The notes beneath the pieces were generated by a model that saw only the letters and a program-made list of their open reading frames with translations, was not told the origin of the DNA and did no database searches. From Anniella stebbinsi (taxonomy: Eukaryota > Chordata > Lepidosauria > Squamata > Anniellidae), in contig JARDYH010000002.1 in NCBI GenBank assembly GCA_029215795.1, forward strand, positions 64,085,001 through 64,149,000: a stretch of 64,000 nt of DNA, written 5' to 3'. The translations under genes and the position numbers were made by a program. The first letter of the stretch is position 1, and each line of letters opens with the position of its first letter. This document shows positions 33,262-46,086 of this stretch, in pieces.

Positions 33262-33326
33262 AACTGCTGGATTTAATCTGGATGGGTTGTGCTTCCTGGG
33301 AGGAGCCAGGAAGTAGTTGAGGGCAA
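33262..33326. repeat. Inverted repeat 1, left arm (65 bp)
   Basis: Matches the reverse complement of 33569-33633 with five differences, for example around gaggagccag. Spacer 242 bp. Part of the hAT-like element. Confidence 0.9.
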
Positions 33327-33568
33327 CACCTACTGCTTCTGGTCTGAGGAGAAAGAGGCCACAGCCTCAGACAGCTCTGTGGAAAAGGATTTGTTTAAAT
33401 AAAATATAGGTTTGTTTGTAAGAGAATCTGTTTGAGTATGCAGGATGCAGTCCACCAACTTTGCAATATGATAGCAGGGGTGACTGAATCCTAGATAGAA
33501 GAAGAATAACAAACTGTGATTAGAAAGAGAAAGGGAGGGTAAAAATGTAGAAATGAAGCAGTGGGGAT

Positions 33569-33633
33569 TTGCCCTCAACTACTTTCTGGCTCCTCCCAGA
33601 AAGCACACCCCATCCAGACAAAATCCAGCAGTT
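33569..33633. repeat. Inverted repeat 1, right arm (65 bp)
   Basis: Partner of 33262-33326. Confidence 0.9.
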
Positions 33634-33635
33634 CA

Positions 33636-33720
33636 ATCGCAGAGGTAAAATAAGCCATTGTGGCTTCTCCCCTTCCTCCCCACATGTGTCGCGTGTGCAG
33701 CCATTGTTTATGTAATTACC
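33636..33720. repeat. Inverted repeat 2, left arm
   Basis: Contains agccattgtggcttct and ccattgtttatgtaattacc, both of which recur in inverted orientation at 33827-33905. The middle part is less similar. Confidence 0.85.
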
Positions 33721-33826
33721 AGCTCTGCAGCACGGGTTGGCATGTCGTCCATACGTGGTACAGCAGGAGTGGCTTTGTACCCACCCTACAACACCCACCA
33801 GATGTCATGGATAATAGGGTGGGTGC

Positions 33827-33905
33827 AGTGTGGGTAATTATGTAAACAATGGGCATTAGCGGAGAAAGAAGCCACAATGGCTACTTTTACCCCTGCGATC
33901 GTGCA
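33827..33905. repeat. Inverted repeat 2, right arm
   Basis: Carries gtaattatgtaaacaatggg and agaagccacaatggct, the reverse complement of the arm at 33636-33720. Confidence 0.85.
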
Positions 33906-36129
33906 AACCCAGTCATATTGTTACAATGCAGAGACCTTTTGAAATTAGGTCGAGGGCCACATGAAATTAGGCCAAGGGCCACTTGTAGCCCTAGGACCAC
34001 AGGTTGACTATCCCTGGGTAGGTTATTATTATTAATTTTTTTAATGAACAATGAAGGGGAAATCATAGTAATACAGTGTTGACACCAGTAACATTGTGTT
34101 TATATTGCATCTGGGTTTACAGGTGTATTTTTTTGTTGTTGAAAAATTAATATTGTGATATTTCATCAGTTTTGAAGAGGTGGCTGCTTGTGTTTATAAC
34201 TTATATCCTGAGATGAAAATACAATTTAGAAAAAGGAAACTAATTACAAAATAAAACTAAATATTAATTATGCAAGAGGTGTATCCAGAGTTCCAATTCC
34301 ATTTTTAAATTAACTAGTAGGGAACGAATCTGGCTTCGCACGAGTTGGAATAGGTTGATACAGAGAAGCCTTCAAGCAAACTTACATAGCTGTCACAGTT
34401 GGACACATTGCGCCCGCTCTGCCTGAGTGAAGGTACCCCTAGGTACGGCCGTGCCATGTTCCACCCCTGTAGCCTCTGGAGGGGGGTCCTGTCCACACCA
34501 TCCCCCTTATGTGGAGCTGCCTCACAACAGAGGAGGGGGCAGACCTGTAACTCAAATCTTCCCTGGCTTCAAACTGTGTGTGCTCTTTTTTCATACTTTT
34601 AACATGTTTTTTTTCAATATTTGGGGCTTTTTAAAAAATTGTCTAAAAAGACATGTAAAACATGAATGTTGTATAGTTAAAATCTGCTCGCCACAGTGCT
34701 GAATCATGATGCAAAATTTAGTTGAAATCGATCAAATGCTAAAGCAGTATCTCTTGAACAATTTTGGTTTTGGTGTCAAGATGGTCGAAATTTTCCATAT
34801 GTCTAAAATCATCCTGGATAGATAGAGGTAGAACAAAACTTTAAAGTTCATAAAAGTCATTTATGTCTGCTTTTTGAGTCCACCAAGGACATACAAACAC
34901 TTCCTTTTATTTATATAGCTTGCCTGGAACTTTTACTGATTGAATTGCCTCATGGATTTATGGAAGTATTATCTCTTTGGGTCTGATGGTGACATTCCAT
35001 AAATTTCCCAGTGTATGCTGAGATCCTAAGGGATGTTAGGCTGATCTAGGCCTGTTCTGTTCTGGATTCTGTTTTGACTGTTTGACTGCTGCATTTCAAT
35101 TGTTTTCTAATCTTCTTGAGAGCTCTTGAGATAGGCAGGACACACATTTTTTAAATTAAAATATCTAAATTAGCTGTAAAATACTATGTGAATATGAAAA
35201 TTGGGCTCTTAATTTTTGAGTTAGCAATCTTCCAGTTAATGAGAAGATGTTTAATTCTTCAACTACTTTGCAGGGTGTGTATTTTTTCAGTCTTTTAACA
35301 ACCAGTGCAAAATAAAATACAACAGTGAGCTGCTAAAGAGCAGTTACGCTGGAGCCTTGTAACTGATTTTTAAACCACAATGTATTATCTTCTGAATCAA
35401 TGCAAATGTGTTTTTGTTATATTTTGCATTAAATTTAGTCCAAGCACTATTTATAGAGATTTCTGCATTTGACAAATGCACAGCCCAACCAACTAAAAGT
35501 AAGCTCAGTATCCTATAACAAAACATACCCTCAAATACTTGTGACTTGTGGCAGGAAAGGGGATGTGAAAAATGTCATTCTAGTTAGAATAATTGTTATC
35601 TAGTTGATTTGGAACGGATATTTTCTCCTCTCTTAGTAGTATGGCTTCTCCTTATTGCCCAACAAAGTGGTGTTGCAGCACACTTCCCTACAGCACAGTT
35701 TGTTAGCTTTGGGATAGGGGGAGTAAAGAGATATTTGTGGATATCTTTATATTTGTGGATATTGGCCTGCCAAGGCATTTTGCATCCCCATTAACACTTA
35801 ATTGGGAGAAAGTAAATTTAAAATCAGAAGTAAATGTGCATAAGCTCAGGCAGCAAGTCTTTTGCAGTTTTTTTTTTCATAAAGTCACAGCTGAAGATCT
35901 ACTTCCAACTCCCAGTTGAAAGCCTAATTCTTCATAGGCTGATATGTGCTCTGTAAAAGTTGCAGTTTTATTCTCTTCCATTTGAATATTTTAAAGGAAA
36001 AATCCTATTATCATAACAAGGAACAACCTATAAGGTCATCATAATCAACATCTAGAAACTGCTCAAAACAAGTTCAGAGATTTCTACTTCTTTTGCCATT
36101 TAACACCATGCTCCTCTAATTGAGCTGAA

Positions 36130-36300
36130 GTTGAAAAGATATATATGTTGCAACCTTTAAAGCAGTGTTGATGGGTTGCAACTCCATCAGTCCTAGCCAG
36201 CATAGCCAATGGTGAAGGGTGATGGGAGTCACAGTCCAACATCATCTGGAGATGGGGGCACATGTTCCCCATTCCAGCTTTAAAGGTTACAATACACTAG
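36130..36300 (-). repeat. Reptile interspersed repeat fragment
   Basis: Contains ttgcaactccatcagtccta, tgatgggagtcacagtccaa and catctggagatgggggcaca, typical of the amniote 'gatgggagttgtagtccaac' repeat. Diverged. Confidence 0.6.
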
Positions 36301-37734
36301 TAAACTAGGATCTGGAAGGATGTTTTTTTCTGAAATCTGTACTATTGAGATGCTGTATTGTTCTTGAATTATAAAGTTCCTTCCACATTATTTACAACCC
36401 TGTACTCCTTATGATTCATCAAAAGGACAATTTCCCAAACAAGACACCACAGCCACCAACAAGATAGCATAGTTCCTTGTGAGGGCATCAAAGGTTAACT
36501 TCATGTTTTCAGACCAGGTTGTCATTGCGGTGGTGGTCATAATATTATTTAAAATTGTTCTTACCATGTATTAACAAAGCATTGTAGAGTTTGTGGTGGG
36601 GGGAAAGGTTGTGTCAATTTACTTAATAGTTATGGCCAGGTGGCTTAAGTAGTTACTGAATCCACAGCTGTGTCTACAGTGTGGAAAGAAGAAATGGAAC
36701 CTAAAGTAGTCATGTGAGCTTGAAATTACTTAATTATCCTACAGTAGTCTGACTACTTACTCTTCTATGGATGATTGAACGGAGGCTGCAAACATAACAA
36801 AGCTGAAACAACTTGGATGGGCCTTTCAAAAAGCTGATATTAATGATATTGTCTAGTCATACGGACTGATGTGGAAGTTTCACGTAATTGTTTTGTGACA
36901 CTTTCACACTATCCATAAATGTTGAATGAATTCTGATTTTATAAAGATGGCACTGCAGTTCTAAGAACTGAAGACTAGTGCATGAATTAATACCATCTTC
37001 TTAGGGTCTGTGTGCACCACACTTCCAATTGCTTAACCCATAATTACACCATCGGGGGAGGCTATGGGATAATGCACTCACTGTCTTGATGCTATGGTGG
37101 ATGCTACCCAAAATGGATGCTGCATTAGAACACCGTTGGATGCTACTCAACATGCTTAACTTTATTTGAGGCTGGTGGGGAGAACTCATGCTTCACAAAG
37201 AAGGGATTGGGAGGGCACTTGTGGGTAAATATTTATTTATTATTTATTTATTTATTACATTTGTATACCGCCCCATAGCCGAAGCTCTCTGGGCGGTTTA
37301 CATAGGATTAAAAACAATTAAAAACAATATACAAAAATTAAAACAGCAAAAACATACAACATACACACAATCTGTACATTTAAAACCACTACAACACTCC
37401 AAAATGCTACAAAAAAACAAAAACAAACCCAGGCTCCTCAGATATTGCCAAATGTCTGAGAGAAGAGGAAAGTCTTGACCTGGCGCCGAAAAGATAACAA
37501 TGTTGGCGCCAGGCGGGCCTCGTCAGGGAGATCATTCCACAATTGGGGGGCCACCACAGAGAAGGCCCTCTCTCTTGTTGCCGACCTCTGAGCTTCCCTC
37601 GGAGTAGGCACTCGGAGGAGGGCCTTAGATGTTGAACGTAGTGTTCGGGTAGGTTCATGTCGGGAAATGCGTTCCATCAGGTATTGTGGTCCCAAGCTGC
37701 GTAAGGCTTTATAGGTTAAAACCAGCACCATGAA

Positions 37735-38359
37735 TCAGGCTCGGAAACATACAGGCAGCCAATGCAATCGGGCCAGAGTAGGTCTTATATGCTCGAACCT
37801 ACTGGTTCCGGTTATCAATCTGGCCACTGCATTTTGCACAAGCTGCAGTTTCCGAACCGCCTTCAACGGCAGCCCCACGTAGAGTGCATTGCAGTAATCT
37901 AACTTGGAGGTTACCAGAGCATGGACAACTGAAGCCAGGTTATCCCTGTCCAGATAGGGACATAGCTGGGCCACCAACCGAAGTTGGTAGAAGGCACTTC
38001 TTTAGGAGTGGTCTCACTGCCGCCTCTTTCAGGAGGCCTGGGACCACTCCCTCTTGCAAAGAGGCATTAATCACTTCCCTGGCCCAGCCAGTTGTTCCAT
38101 CCCTGCTAGCTTTTATTAGCCAAGAGGGACAAGGATCCAATATGGAAGTGGTTGCACGAACCTGTCCAAGCACCTTGTTAACGTCCTCAAACTGTACCAA
38201 CTGAAACTCATCCAAGAAAACAGGACAAGCCTGTGCTCTGGATACCTCACTAGATTCACCTGCTATAACACTGGAGTCTAAGTCCTGACGGATGCCAGAG
38301 ATTTTATTCTGGAAGTGCCCAGCAAATGTATTACAGCGGGCCTCAGATGGTTCTACCAT
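37735..38359 (-). pseudogene. L2 family 2 linker joined to C-terminal block
   Basis: The frame 38359-37940 covers AGHFQNKISGIRQDLDSSVI, FLDEFQLVQFEDVNKVLGQV and LLKEAAVRPLLKKC. The second frame (37977-37735) covers LVTSKLDYCNALYVGLPLK and RLITGTSRFEHIRPT. They overlap at the deletion junction, which removes the whole palm including the YADD box. Confidence 0.75.
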
Positions 38360-38931
38360 GTCCTTGGAGCCAGCATGTAAAAGCCCCCGGACAACTCTGA
38401 AAAGCTCCGCTGGGCGGCAGGTTGATGATTGAATAGTGGCAGCAAAGTATTGTTTTTTGCTGCCCTCACTGCCCCTGAATACAGCTTACCATAAGCACTT
38501 ACCAGTGTTTGATTGCATCCATCAGGAGTTCGTCTCCATCTGCCCTCAAGCCGTCTCCTGTTTTATTTCATCACTCTCAGCTCCGGGGTATACCACGGAG
38601 CCGTACGAACTCTACACAGGAGAGGGCGCTCAGGAGCAATCGTGTCAACTGCCCGGGTCATTTCTGCATTCCTCAGATCAACCAGGGATTCGACAGAAGA
38701 GCCAGCCCTATCAGCCGGAAAACTCCCCAGAGCCCTCTGGAAACTATCTGGATCATCTTAATGGGACCCCCACCCTTGCAGAGGGGAAAAGCCGCTGTAA
38801 GTCTGAACCTCAGCAGGTGGTGATCTGACCATGACAGAGGGGTTGATGTAAAATCCCCCACTTTCAGATCCCCATCTCCATGTCCAGTTTAAAAAAACAG
38901 GTCTAGAGTATGCCCTGCTACATGCGTTGGG

Positions 38932-39622
38932 CTAATGGCATGTTGGGACAGTCCCATGGTTGTCATGGAGACAATGAAATCCTGAGCTGCCCCAGATAAA
39001 AGTGCCCTCGGCGTGAATGTTGATATCCCCCAGAACCAAGAGTCTGGGGGACCTCAACAGTACACCCGAGACCACCTCTGTCAGCTCAGCTAGGGAGTCT
39101 GTTGAGCAGTGGGGTGGGCGGTATACCCAACACAAGGTGCAAACACTCTAGACCAGTCACCACATGGACAGGGAGCCTGCAGAGGGAGATGGAGTTCCTA
39201 TAGACCACAGCAACCCCCCCTCCCCGGCCCTCAGGTCTACCCTGATGCTGAACCAAGTACCCCGATGGGCACAGCTGGGAGAGACTGACTCCTCCCTGCT
39301 CACCCACCCAGGTCTCGGTTATACATGCCAGATCGGCTGCCTCATCCACAATTAAGTTATGGATGAGGGAGATCTTATTATGCACTGATCCGGCATTTAA
39401 AAGCAGCACCCGGAGGCCTGAGGGCTGGCTGATAGGGCAACCAACAAGCCTGTGGGTGTGAGGGGGACCGGAACAAGGCACAGCCATTAACTGTCTGGGC
39501 CTTGTTCCCCTTACCTGGCAAGTCCTCCTCACAGTGCCACATCTCCCTCTACCCGTCACTACATTGATTGTGCCCCCCTCAGATCCCCCCACCTGGCCCT
39601 GTATCCTCCCTCCCAGGCACAT
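38932..39622 (-). pseudogene. L2 family 2 endonuclease region
   Basis: The first frame (39622-39086) starts with a glycine-rich leader, then LLLNAGSVHNKISLIHNLIV and ADLACITETWVGEQGG, the N-terminal APE-type endonuclease block. A second frame (39135-38932) continues with LVLGDINIHAEG. The SDH block (LSWSDHHLLRF) appears near 38830 in a third frame. The protein nicks the insertion site for target-primed reverse transcription. Frame changes make this copy inactive. Confidence 0.8.
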
Positions 39623-40572
39623 AGCTCAAGCTGGGGAAAGGGAAACAAAACAAAACAAAACAACAAAAAGCCACCAGGCAGCCCTTCCTCTTCCCCGGGC
39701 AGCAGGCCTCCCTCTCCGGCAGGTTTGATGGCTTTCCCAGGCCCCCTCAGCCAGCAGCTTAAATATCCCTCCCAGGAGGGGAGGGGGACAGATATAATTG
39801 TCCACAGCAGATGGCTCAGTACCTGGGGGCCTGGTTCTGCAGGGAGTGGCAGTCAGGCAGCAGTCCATGGGGAAGAGCAGCAGTGATGGTAATGGCAAGG
39901 TTCACCTCTCTTATGGAAACAGTATGTTTAAAAGTAAAATTTCCTAACTTGTTTAGCATTACATTATACCTTAGCCCATCTTACCATGAAGTTGCAGACT
40001 CATGACTTAATACTAACCTGTGAGATGTAGGTATGTGAAAAACAACAGAATGGCTATACATGTCTTGTGATCCTGTAAATGTTAACTACTTATTTCTAAT
40101 CTAGGCTAAATGCAGTACAAATACATATGTACAGAGTCAGCTCTATTAGATAAATGTATGATAAGATTTGGTGACTTGAACAAATTTAGTTTTTAAAAAA
40201 TAAGCAAATAATAACTTTTGAATGTTGGATCTATATTGAATGCATTTGCACCTTTCAGTTTAACTTTGCTGGTTTTCCTAATGAAAATTGTCACCAACCC
40301 CCCCCCCCCCCTCTTGGAATCAATTTTAGTGTTAACAACATAATTCATAAGATAAATATCTACAGTATATCCGTGTCTCTAAATTTTATTCCAATTATTC
40401 TTAAAAATATTTGGCTTATATATCTGTTCAAAGAATCACAAAATGCAAACACAGTGTACAGAAATCAACTAGCCATATGAGAATGGGTGTTCATGGCGAA
40501 GTGAAATAGTAAATAGAAAAACTTTTTGCATAAAGCATTCATAATAAGCAGGGTATATTTAACTCTTATATT

Positions 40573-40740
40573 GGCTTGGATCCAGAGCTCCCCCTTCCCC
40601 TAAAATCTGCTCTGAGTGTTGGGGGAACGCTCTGCACCAAAATGGCATGTGCAGATTGCTGAATCCAGAAGAAGATTCACTGAATCGGAGACAGTCCTCT
40701 TGCCCCTCCACTCACACAGCACCAACTTTGGATCCAAGCC
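40573..40740. mobile_element. MITE (168 bp) with ATT target duplication
   Basis: Both ends read GGCTTGGATCCA inward, an inverted repeat of 12 bp and more. ATT flanks each side (40570-40572, 40741-40743). It carries no coding sequence. It lies 140 bp from the next inverted-repeat element. Confidence 0.85.
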
Positions 40741-40879
40741 ATTAAGTGCTCCTTAAAATGATTTCTGAATATACTACACACCAAGATTACACTCATCTTT
40801 GGGGACAAATAGAAGGTTTGGGGTGACTTTGTTGTGGGAAACAACATAAGGTAAGTTTTTAATACCTCCTTTTTTCATA

Positions 40880-41086
40880 GACCCTGTTCAGATGACATGC
40901 TAAGTCACAGTGGTTAAGCATTTTGAGCTAAAAATTATAGCTTAGCTTTTAGTGCGAACCATGACTTAGCATGTCGTATGATCCATTCCTAACCATGTTG
41001 GCTACATAACTACAGTTTAAACACATTCTAACCATTTCCTGCAAAAGCAGCCTAACCATGGCTTAGCATGTCGTCTGAACAGGGTC
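40880..41086. mobile_element. MITE (207 bp), terminal inverted repeats of 25 bp
   Basis: Left end GACCCTGTTCAGATGACATG and the reverse complement of the right end differ at one base across 25 bp. The core TGTTCAGATGACA resembles the termini of the element at 46087-46581. A partial third copy of the end (gacttagcatgtcgtatga) lies inside. No clear target duplication. Confidence 0.85.
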
Positions 41087-43703
41087 ACTGTCCCAATGAG
41101 ATATGCGGCATGGGGGTGGGGGGGAGAATGATGTCTTTTTCTAGAGGAAGAGACATGCCAGATTCAAGCACAGCAGCTAAAATACTTGTTTTACAGAATT
41201 TTATATAAATATATTAAGTGAAAGCCTGATTTTCTATGTAAAAGAATTGAGGGACAATGAGTATTTTTTAGGCCAAGTGTAATAGCTGAGACAGTAGGTC
41301 ATGAGTTGTATTATTATTGTGCTAACTCTGAATCGTCTATCAAAAGCATGGACACCTACTTTGCTTGTCATGGAGAAACACTGTTCTGTGCAGGGACAAC
41401 CAGCCCTTGCTTCTGGAAAATTCTTATTATCCAAGTAAATAAACTTTCTTAACATACTTGCATAATAAACTTTCTTAACATCCTTGCATGTGTGTAGAGA
41501 GAGCCTTGCAGAAATTCTCAAATTCCCAAATACGTCCTATGGGAAACAGACACTGTAGTACCAAAAGCATTGTGGCCGCATGATGAGAATTTATGGATTA
41601 TGCTCAAGGGTAGATGCAAACCAATTGTTATAGTTTGCATGCTTCAGCAGAAAATATCCCAAAATGTAAAGTTAGAACCTTGTTTTTAAATCAGTACTTC
41701 TAACTAAATAAAAAGACACACCAGGATGGAAGCATAAGCTGCATTACAGAGTTAAATGAGATTTAAACACTCTAAGTATAGGCAGGAACTACAGTTATTG
41801 ATAATACCTATCAGTGTGACTTGGAAGTCAACAGCTCCTGGACCATGGTGCTGCAAATATTGTTCTTTATAGCATTAAGTAAATAACCATTAAAACAATA
41901 TACTTTTTTCTTTTTTCTTTCTTTGGTTATGACATCTACACATTAATTTAGCCACCTTGGTTTTATTGACCTCTTAAAGTTTCACATAAGTCATATTCAC
42001 CAACTCTTCAGTCAGCGTGTTAATATCTACATATTTAACCATTTAGAGATTTCAAAATATATTTACCACATTTCTTTAGTAGATAGTGTTTGTGAGTGTG
42101 TGGATAGCCTAACTTAGCCACAGAGTTCTTATTAAATCATACAGCACAATGTTTTTATCTAACGTAGGAAAAGAACCATACAGTGTTAACATGGATCTAT
42201 CCTCCTACAAACACTTATTGTCTTGAATGTCAAGATGGTTCACAGAGCATGTTAAAATATGATGAACTTTTAAAAACCTTTTAAAAGCCTAGGCTAGAGT
42301 ATCGTTTTGTGACCAGGGAGAACCAAGTTCAAATCTACTTAGCCCGGTCTTTATCTTTCAGTCTAACCTTCCTCACAGGATTTTTGTAAGGATAAAATTG
42401 GGAAGGTAGAACAATGTATACTTAGGTTCCTTGGAGGAAATGCAGGATATTTCTGCAGAAACATAGGTGGTCAGTCCACTGAGGATCAAACTTTTCAGGT
42501 GTAAACATGAAGTATGTGTTCAATTTTAATTCAGAAAGAATTGCCTTGATATCAGATGTTTGAAAAACTATCTTTATAATTTACTGACAGTGGAACTAGC
42601 AACATCAGTTGTTTCACTGTTTCTTTAGTGAATTGGGATTACTACCATTTCTCTAAATTAGCCTGCTCATTTTCACATATACTTCCCATATGTTGGGGAA
42701 ACTTATATCATTCTGCAAGCTTAAGAATCTAATGTTGCCCAGTATTATACTAGTTAATAATTCTAGCTCAGCCACAGAAGTGCTTAAGCAAGTGCCCTTG
42801 TTGCAGAAAAGCAAACAGGAAGGAAATCAGTTAAACCACTGTACAGAAAAAATGTGCTGTTCTGTCAAATACATGGAATGAACCATGAAAGCATTCTATT
42901 TTTGCTTTATACCATACTTCTTTCCTTAGAATATATAAATTCCTAGGCTAAAGTGCTGAAGAAGCCTTAAATGTCCTTTTTTAATTGCAGGAGAAGGGGG
43001 CAAGTCCGCACATAAGCATATTCTGATAACTCACTGCTAGTTATAGTGCTAGGTGTACTGTAGGTTACACTGATCACTGACATTTCTGTATCGTGAGAAG
43101 ATCCTCGCTAACAATGCTCTGTGCACCCTCTCTACTAACTAGATTGTTGCCATTCAAAGCTGTGAGAAAAGTTATAGCCACTAATATCTTGTAGTGATTC
43201 TCCGCCCACCCCTTCCATGCTGTGTTCCTTGTCATAGCTTTGGACAAGTATGTTTATGCTGTTCGTGATAAAAAATAACACAACTGTATTTCTGGGTTAG
43301 ATTACTAATTTATTTAGCCCTGCATGCTTCAAAAAGGTTTTTCATGGAGCAAAACAAGAGAGACCCTTTTATATAATTCCTTCTGCTCTGGCAGCCAGAT
43401 GTTTATGGATGTGGTAATATATTCCCTGACTGTGGGACTCTTGACTAGTGGGAATTGCAACAAAATGTTGCAGTGTGGTGTGCTTTCTGTTCAGGGTGTC
43501 AGCCAGATATGGCTTTTCCTGAACTAGTCCACCCCAGAAGCTCAATTCTCATCGGGTTGTGTTTGGTTATTTTCCCCCTCCTTGGGGGTTTTCCTATAAA
43601 GTATGTAGTGTTTATGGAGTTTTTGTACTTCTGCAAACTTTGGGTTCTCCCAAGCATTCTAAGATCTCCCGCTTCTACATGGATAGTGGCCGTCTGGCTA
43701 TAT

Positions 43704-44005
43704 CAGTAGTGGGCTACACGCAACCTATGAGCCATAAGTGCCCCCAGCCTGGATCCCCATCTGCAGCTGCCAGCACAGCAGTGGTAAAAGAAAAAAAAGC
43801 ACCTGTTGGCCACCAAAACTCAGAGGCAAACTGTTACAAAGCCTTAGAAAGGCCAGGATTAACCTTTCTAGCTAATTTTGGCCTTTTTAAGGCTCCAGAG
43901 TTGTTTGCTGCCAAATTTTGGTGGCAAACTACTATTTTTTCTTATTGTTGCAGCAGAAGTGCAATGCACAGGGGGATCTGGATTGCCCAAAATTGCCCAC
44001 CCCTG
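43704..44005. mobile_element. hAT-type MITE (302 bp) with 8-bp target duplication
   Basis: The right end is AATTGCCCACCCCTG, the reverse complement of the common hAT terminus CAGGGGTGGGCAA; the left end CAGTAGTGGGCTA is its decayed partner. The flanking octamers GGCTATAT (43696-43703) and GGCTACAT (44006-44013) differ at one base and fit the hAT NNNTANNN preference. No transposase coding sequence. Confidence 0.85.
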
Positions 44006-46086
44006 GGCTACATAAATATCTACACACACAAATGAGTTTGCCGTTAATATATAGGATGGCATAGTCATGGTATGTCAGTTCGCCTAACACTTTTTGTGCC
44101 CAGTTATACCTTTACTCCACATCCTGTGGCAAATTTCTTTCACAACCTCTTACGGTTTTCAAATGGAGAAATAAAGGAGAGGCTTGAGCATGACTTCCAG
44201 GAAATCAGAAAAAAAGCAGTGGTGACAGTGTGGCTAAACCTTTGTTTTGTTATGTCCTCCTCTTTGGGAATGTTTTATTTCTGTAATATTCTCAGTTTGC
44301 TTGTATAGCATTATACTGAACAGTCCATATGTATTCTTCAGCAATCTCTTAATGAATACTTGAGAAACAGTAACTCAAATGCAAAGTTTCATATCTCCCA
44401 CTCAATGAATCTGCTAGGAACTGTGTAGAACAATGTTTCACAAAAAACATTTCAACAACCCCTTGCCTGACTGCCTCTGGTCAGTAATAATTCCCTCCAA
44501 GCAACTACACAGGGAAACTCTGTAAACTTCAGAGTTGACTTTCTTTCCATTCCAGACCACCGATGTGCTACAAACAGCCAGCCAGCCAATTCACATATAC
44601 CTATGTTAAAATGCTATGGGCTAATAACTTTTGTAGGGTTTTTAGCAAGGCTGGTTTAAAAATAGTAGACTTATTCCAAAACAGCTGTCTTGAGAAGCCC
44701 AAATTGTTTAGATAAGTGATCTATCAAACATGATCTCTTGTAAAATAATCTCAACTTCAGATCGCTTCCCCAAACAATGCTTTACCTATCTGCCTTTTCC
44801 ACTGATGCAACTGCAGGGTTGCCAACTGACCTGACAAAAATAAGCTTTGACTACTCTTGGTTTTGTTTTTCGCAAAGGGCTGATATGCAGAAACTAGCTA
44901 GTGAAGCTTTTTATGGAGCTCAACCTTCTCACTGCCAATCTGACTGCTGTTAAGGGGATAGGCTACAGATCAGATAGATTCTCGCATTGAAGTTGCTATG
45001 TTAATATGGTACTATTAGATCTTCCAAGTGTAGATGCCACTGTGATGTGATTCTCCGTCATTTGGGGGTGGGGTGGGGTATGGTACAGTTGGAAGCATGG
45101 GCTTGCTATTTTTGATGTTGGGGGTACTTACATAAGGAAACCATTTGATAATAGATCATGTTGAGCAGTGGCACTGCTAATGTTTAGCTGTAATACAGAT
45201 CGCTGCATAATTTCACTTAGTTTTAATATAAGTAAAGGGTCTGGAGTATGAAGTCAAGTTTTAAATAAGCCACTTATAGTTTTATAACGATGTGGCTAAG
45301 TTAATGCAGAGTACAGCCCTGGTTATTGCACAAAGTCAATATGTATATTTTAACATGGTCGAATGCCATGGTGTTACTTTGATCACCTTGGGTTATGGTC
45401 CAGAAAGTATTCACAAAAGAGGTTTAGGTAATCTCTAAGCTACAGAGCAAGATAAGAAGCTGAAATTTCAGTGTATATTGAATTTGACTGCAAAAATGGC
45501 AAAGCTAATAGTGGAAGGAAAATGGTTACTGTGAGGGTTATTTAATTGGTGAGCACGTGTTACACAAGGGGCAGTATTGTCAACCCTGAATGATTTAAAT
45601 AAGTGCCATCTTGCATAATGAGGTGAATGTAGCAATTGGAGTTCTTTTCATATTTAGTTTCAGTGAGATTAGGTCTAAACTAGTCTTAAATTCAAGCTGT
45701 TCTTTTACATCCTTGAAATCAAGAAGGGTTCTTAAAATGGAAACTTTATTCTTGCAAAAGAATATTATCTCATACTTCAGGTTTCATAGAAACCTCCCTC
45801 CTTCCCCATGTCAAAACGTGAAAATAAACATGTTTCTTTAAACTTGTTTTTAAAAATTTGTTCTGCATCTGTATAGGATCACTGTTTTTTTATAACAGTG
45901 AAACGGGAAGAGGGAGACTGGGCTGCATTGCTCTTTCCCTTGCAGCTATTAACGCATCCCTCTCACCTGTGTATTTACCCAATTAACTTCTGATTTTGTT
46001 CAGTTCCTCCCCTCCCCTTAGCAGTGTTCTGTTTCTGTCTGGCCTAGTTGTCTTTCTTTTAATCTCTACTTGCTTCCTGACACTTT

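Larger units (their letters stand above)
33001..34016. mobile_element. hAT-like non-autonomous element with large inverted repeats
   Basis: The left end reads CAGGGGTGAGCCACC and the reverse complement of the right end reads CAGGGATAGTCAACC, a hAT-type terminal repeat. Flanking octamers gtgtagtt (32993-33000) and ggtaggtt (34017-34024) are an imperfect 8-bp target duplication. The interior contains two large inverted repeat pairs and a (CT)n tract (33170-33193). No coding sequence. Confidence 0.7.
37229..39900 (-). mobile_element. L2 family 2, long copy with 5' region and internal deletion
   Basis: From right to left on the minus strand: a GC-rich 5' leader (about 39900-39620), an endonuclease ORF, a linker, then a jump at about 37998-37999 from the linker (LLKEAAVRPLLKKC) directly to the C-terminal half (VAQLCPYLDRDNLASVVHAL), so the reverse transcriptase core is missing. 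The 3' tail with hairpin and (TTTA)n sits at 37229-37300. It is the only copy here that preserves the 5' leader. Confidence 0.85.

Noticed and set aside
38436..38828. 130-codon + strand frame with two overlapping companions
   Set aside because: It is the antisense shadow of the L2 family 2 linker and endonuclease on the minus strand.
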